64,000 nucleotides of DNA from Enterococcus sp. 4G2_DIV0659. Its GTDB lineage: Bacteria; Bacillota; Bacilli; Lactobacillales; Enterococcaceae. The notes under the pieces were generated by a model. That model did no database searches. It saw only the letters and a list, made by a program, of their open reading frames with translations, and was not told the DNA's origin. This document shows positions 61,924-64,000 of the stretch, piece by piece. Each line of letters begins with the position of its first letter. Within the stretch, counting starts at the first letter, position 1. A program made the translations under genes and the position numbers. The stretch spans positions 352,001 to 416,000 of the forward strand of contig NZ_NGLE02000001.1 of the NCBI RefSeq assembly GCF_002140715.2, read 5' to 3'.

Positions 61924-62826
61924 CTACGATGCAGGCACAAAAACCGTCATCCCACGTTTGATGACTTTCATCTGAATCGGTAGGTCTTCACTAGGATCAC
62001 CATCGACTCGTGTACCAACTTTTTTCTCTCCTTTGCTTTTGATCATAACCTCAGATGCAGTCAAGTATTTTATTCCTGGAATGTCATAGATTTTTCCAGA
62101 AATGATTTTAGGTAAATAAAAAGCTAATTTAAAGAAATTTAATTTAGGCAAAATCGTCAAATGAAACAGTCCATCATCAGGTGACGCTGAATCATCAAAG
62201 TTTGTGTAACCACCAACTGAATTCGTCATTGTAATCGTTACAAGTTGGGTTTTCCCTTGCCATTGTTCTTTTCCTGCAGTTATTTCTAGACGATACCTTT
62301 TTTTCTTGGCTAGTAATTTGAAAAAATTTCTTATAAAAATCAATTTACCATACTTTTGTTTATCTTCTTGACTGATTCGAGCTGCAGTATCAGCCAAAAT
62401 ACCGATTGTCATGGTGCTAACAATAACCTGATCGTTGATTGTTCCATAATCGATTTTTCTAGTATGACCAGCTAAAATCACATCTGCTGCTTCTTCAAAT
62501 TTCGTTGGAATAGTTAAAACTTTTGCCATATTATTAACCGTCCCACCGGGCAATAAACCTACATTTAAATGAGGGAGTTCATTTTTGAAATCAGCAATAT
62601 TATGGTTGATCGTTCCATCACCACCGATAAAAATAAGCGTGTCTATCTTTTCTTTTTTTGCCTTTTCAACTGTTTTAGCGCCATCGCAATCTGGTCCAAC
62701 TTGCTCTAATAGAAAGTGCACATCTGTCTTCCCTTGCTCTTTGGCATAGGTCACAAATTGTTCTGCTAACTCTTTCCCTTTATCTTTACCAGATGTTTCG
62801 TTAAAAAGAATCATTACATTTTCCAT
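61924..62826 (-). CDS. Diacylglycerol kinase-family lipid kinase
   Basis: This 300-residue protein has the DAGK catalytic domain: IGGDGTINHNI (GGDGT 68-72), GLLPGGTVNNMAK (91-103) and the C-terminal DDGLFHLTIL with DGDPSEDLPI. It phosphorylates a lipid, probably diacylglycerol, in the cytoplasm. The closest named types are DgkB/YegS/BmrU, and which applies is unclear. It uses ATP and Mg2+. The gene is alone, with GAGG before the ATG. Confidence 0.88.
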   Translation of the reverse strand: MENVMILFNETSGKDKGKELAEQFVTYAKEQGKTDVHFLLEQVGPDCDGAKTVEKAKKEKIDTLIFIGGDGTINHNIADFKNELPHLNVGLLPGGTVNNMAKVLTIPTKFEEAADVILAGHTRKIDYGTINDQVIVSTMTIGILADTAARISQEDKQKYGKLIFIRNFFKLLAKKKRYRLEITAGKEQWQGKTQLVTITMTNSVGGYTNFDDSASPDDGLFHLTILPKLNFFKLAFYLPKIISGKIYDIPGIKYLTASEVMIKSKGEKKVGTRVDGDPSEDLPIQMKVIKRGMTVFVPAS

Positions 62827-62895
62827 TGATTTGCCTCCTCAGTCGCATAGAATTAAAATAAACGGTAGAAATACAAACAACACCTTTTTAAATAA

Positions 62896-62966
62896 GCTGA
62901 AATTCACAAAAATTTGAAAAGCAATTTTCGTGAATTCCCTCTTATTTCTAAGAGTAAAACGCTTCT
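62896..62966. repeat. 71-bp intergenic module, second copy
   Basis: It aligns without gaps to 51705-51775, with about 61 of 71 positions identical by eye. It holds AATTCAC/GTGAATT and GAAAAGCAATTTTC pairings. The DNA between it and pepT (62967-63017) is unremarkable. Confidence 0.8.
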
Positions 62967-63017
62967 TCATATACCCTGGCATTTACTCTTTATGATCTTT
63001 TTTACCATCGATAACCA

Positions 63018-64000
63018 TTATTTGGCATTATTTTCAGCAATTTTCACAATGACATTTGTTGCTTTTTCCATTGCTTGCAAGGATACATATTCAAAGCGTC
63101 CATGCATATTTTCACCACCAGCAAAAATATTAGGCGTTGGAATCCCTAGATAAGAAATTTTTGACCCATCCGTTCCCCCGCGTACAGGTTCTATCAACGG
63201 CTTAATACCTAATTCGATCATAGCATTTTTTGCTAATTCGATAATGCTCATATCTTTTTTGATTACTTCACCCATATTATAATACTGATCAAACAGATCG
63301 ATTTGAACACGTTCTTGATCAAATTTTTGATTAATTGTTGCTTGGATTTTAGTGATCAACTCTTTTCGTGCTTCAAATCTTTCACGGTTATGATCTCTGA
63401 TGATATATGTCATTTTTGCTTCTTCTGGTGAGCCACTCATTTCAGCTAAATGGAAGAATCCTTCAGCACCATCTGTTTTTTCCGGCACTTCGTCTTCCGG
63501 TAATTGGTTGTGAAAATCAATGGCTAATTGCAAGGCATTAATCATCGTATTTTTTGCTGTTCCAGGGTGAACATTTTTTCCTTGAATCGTAATCTCTGCT
63601 TGAGCCGCATTGAATGTTTCATATTGCAATTCACCAACTGGACCGCCATCCATCGTATAGGCAAAATCAACATCAAACTGCTCTACATCGAATTTATCTG
63701 CGCCAACACCGATTTCTTCATCTGGGCCAAACGCCACACGGATTCTGCCATGTTTAATTTCTGGATTGTTGATTAAGATTTCCATTGCTGTCATAATTTC
63801 AGCAATACCAGACTTATCATCTGCACCAAGTAATGTTGTACCGTCTGTTGTGATTAACGTTTGGTTTTTATAATTTTTTAGATTAGGAAAATCTGTCGTA
63901 TTTAAGGTGAATTTTCCTTCTTTATCTAATTTAATTGTTGATTCTCCATCATAGTTTTCAATCACTTGAGGATTTACACCTACAGCGTTGAAATCAGCTG
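63018..64000 (-). CDS. pepT: Peptidase T (tripeptidase), 5' part missing
   Basis: This is the C-terminal 327 residues of an M20B zinc aminotripeptidase that removes the N-terminal residue of tripeptides. The frame is open to the right edge ([11 protein letters not shown]), so it continues outside. [18 protein letters not shown] holds the bridging Asp, [12 protein letters not shown] the catalytic Glu, MDGGPVGE a metal ligand and [12 protein letters not shown] with [12 protein letters not shown] the C-terminal ligands. The gene ends at TTATTTGGC. Confidence 0.92.
   Translation of the reverse strand, partial: ADFNAVGVNPQVIENYDGESTIKLDKEGKFTLNTTDFPNLKNYKNQTLITTDGTTLLGADDKSGIAEIMTAMEILINNPEIKHGRIRVAFGPDEEIGVGADKFDVEQFDVDFAYTMDGGPVGELQYETFNAAQAEITIQGKNVHPGTAKNTMINALQLAIDFHNQLPEDEVPEKTDGAEGFFHLAEMSGSPEEAKMTYIIRDHNRERFEARKELITKIQATINQKFDQERVQIDLFDQYYNMGEVIKKDMSIIELAKNAMIELGIKPLIEPVRGGTDGSKISYLGIPTPNIFAGGENMHGRFEYVSLQAMEKATNVIVKIAENNAK

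Overview
The window looks like chromosomal DNA of a low-GC Gram-positive coccus, most likely an Enterococcus species. The support is protein-level resemblance together with gene order (walR; asd-dapA-rnjB; luxS; fba; a YajQ-family gene), which I recall as similar to E. faecalis. The species cannot be named from the sequence alone. Nearly all genes lie on the minus strand. No rRNA, tRNA, CRISPR array, prophage module or transposase was seen. The only mobility gene is a lone tyrosine recombinase.

Layout. 1-9.5 kb: the start of the WalR response regulator, an LD-carboxypeptidase, a MerR regulator divergent from a short-chain dehydrogenase, an aquaporin, a DUF1836-DegV pair, a YunD-YutD-HAD phosphatase-TIGR01906 run, and a DNA alkyltransferase. 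9.5-12.2 kb: an Asp23/AmaP envelope-stress operon and an AI-2E family permease. 12.3-16.4 kb: asd-dapA-rnjB, with three tandem 118-bp hairpin repeats inside the operon. 16.7-23 kb: a KivD-type 2-keto acid decarboxylase, luxS, the lone integrase, thiT under a TPP riboswitch, an unknown gene behind a large dyad operator, and a gene remnant. 23.2-25.3 kb: diaminopimelate dehydrogenase and a PAP2 phosphatase preceded by a magnesium M-box riboswitch. 25.4-33.2 kb: a heterodimeric ABC exporter with its MarR regulator, fructose-bisphosphate aldolase, a frameshifted YitT gene and a YajQ gene. 33.3-43.5 kb: an M20 amidohydrolase, asparaginase, a nuclease-helicase fusion, ArgJ, a Bax-inhibitor-1 protein, a MaoC-like protein, murC and an unknown disordered protein. 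43.6-51.4 kb: a dinG (frameshifted)-ypmB-like-aspB-asnS block in the same order as in Bacillus, plus an unknown 514-residue protein. 51.8-60.3 kb: an APC permease and a GntR-controlled cluster with three ABC ATPases. 60.4-64 kb: an LPG-synthase-like membrane protein, DUF1294, a lipid kinase and the 3' part of pepT.

How the genes work together. Several themes touch the envelope: WalR, LD-carboxypeptidase, AmaP/Asp23, MurC, the YpmB/TseB-like protein and the ABC cluster. Asd, DapA and the separately placed diaminopimelate dehydrogenase supply steps of lysine/diaminopimelate synthesis. Regulation is unusually legible. There are two riboswitches (TPP and Mg2+), a MerR-type promoter with a 19-bp spacer, and dyads at the MarR, GntR and one unknown promoter. 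There are also many intrinsic terminators.

The least explained material is non-coding. Two families of intergenic hairpins keep their pairing while the arm sequences change, which is direct evidence for selected structure. Two genes (YitT family and dinG) are each broken by one missing base in a homopolymer, so either real mutation or assembly error is possible.
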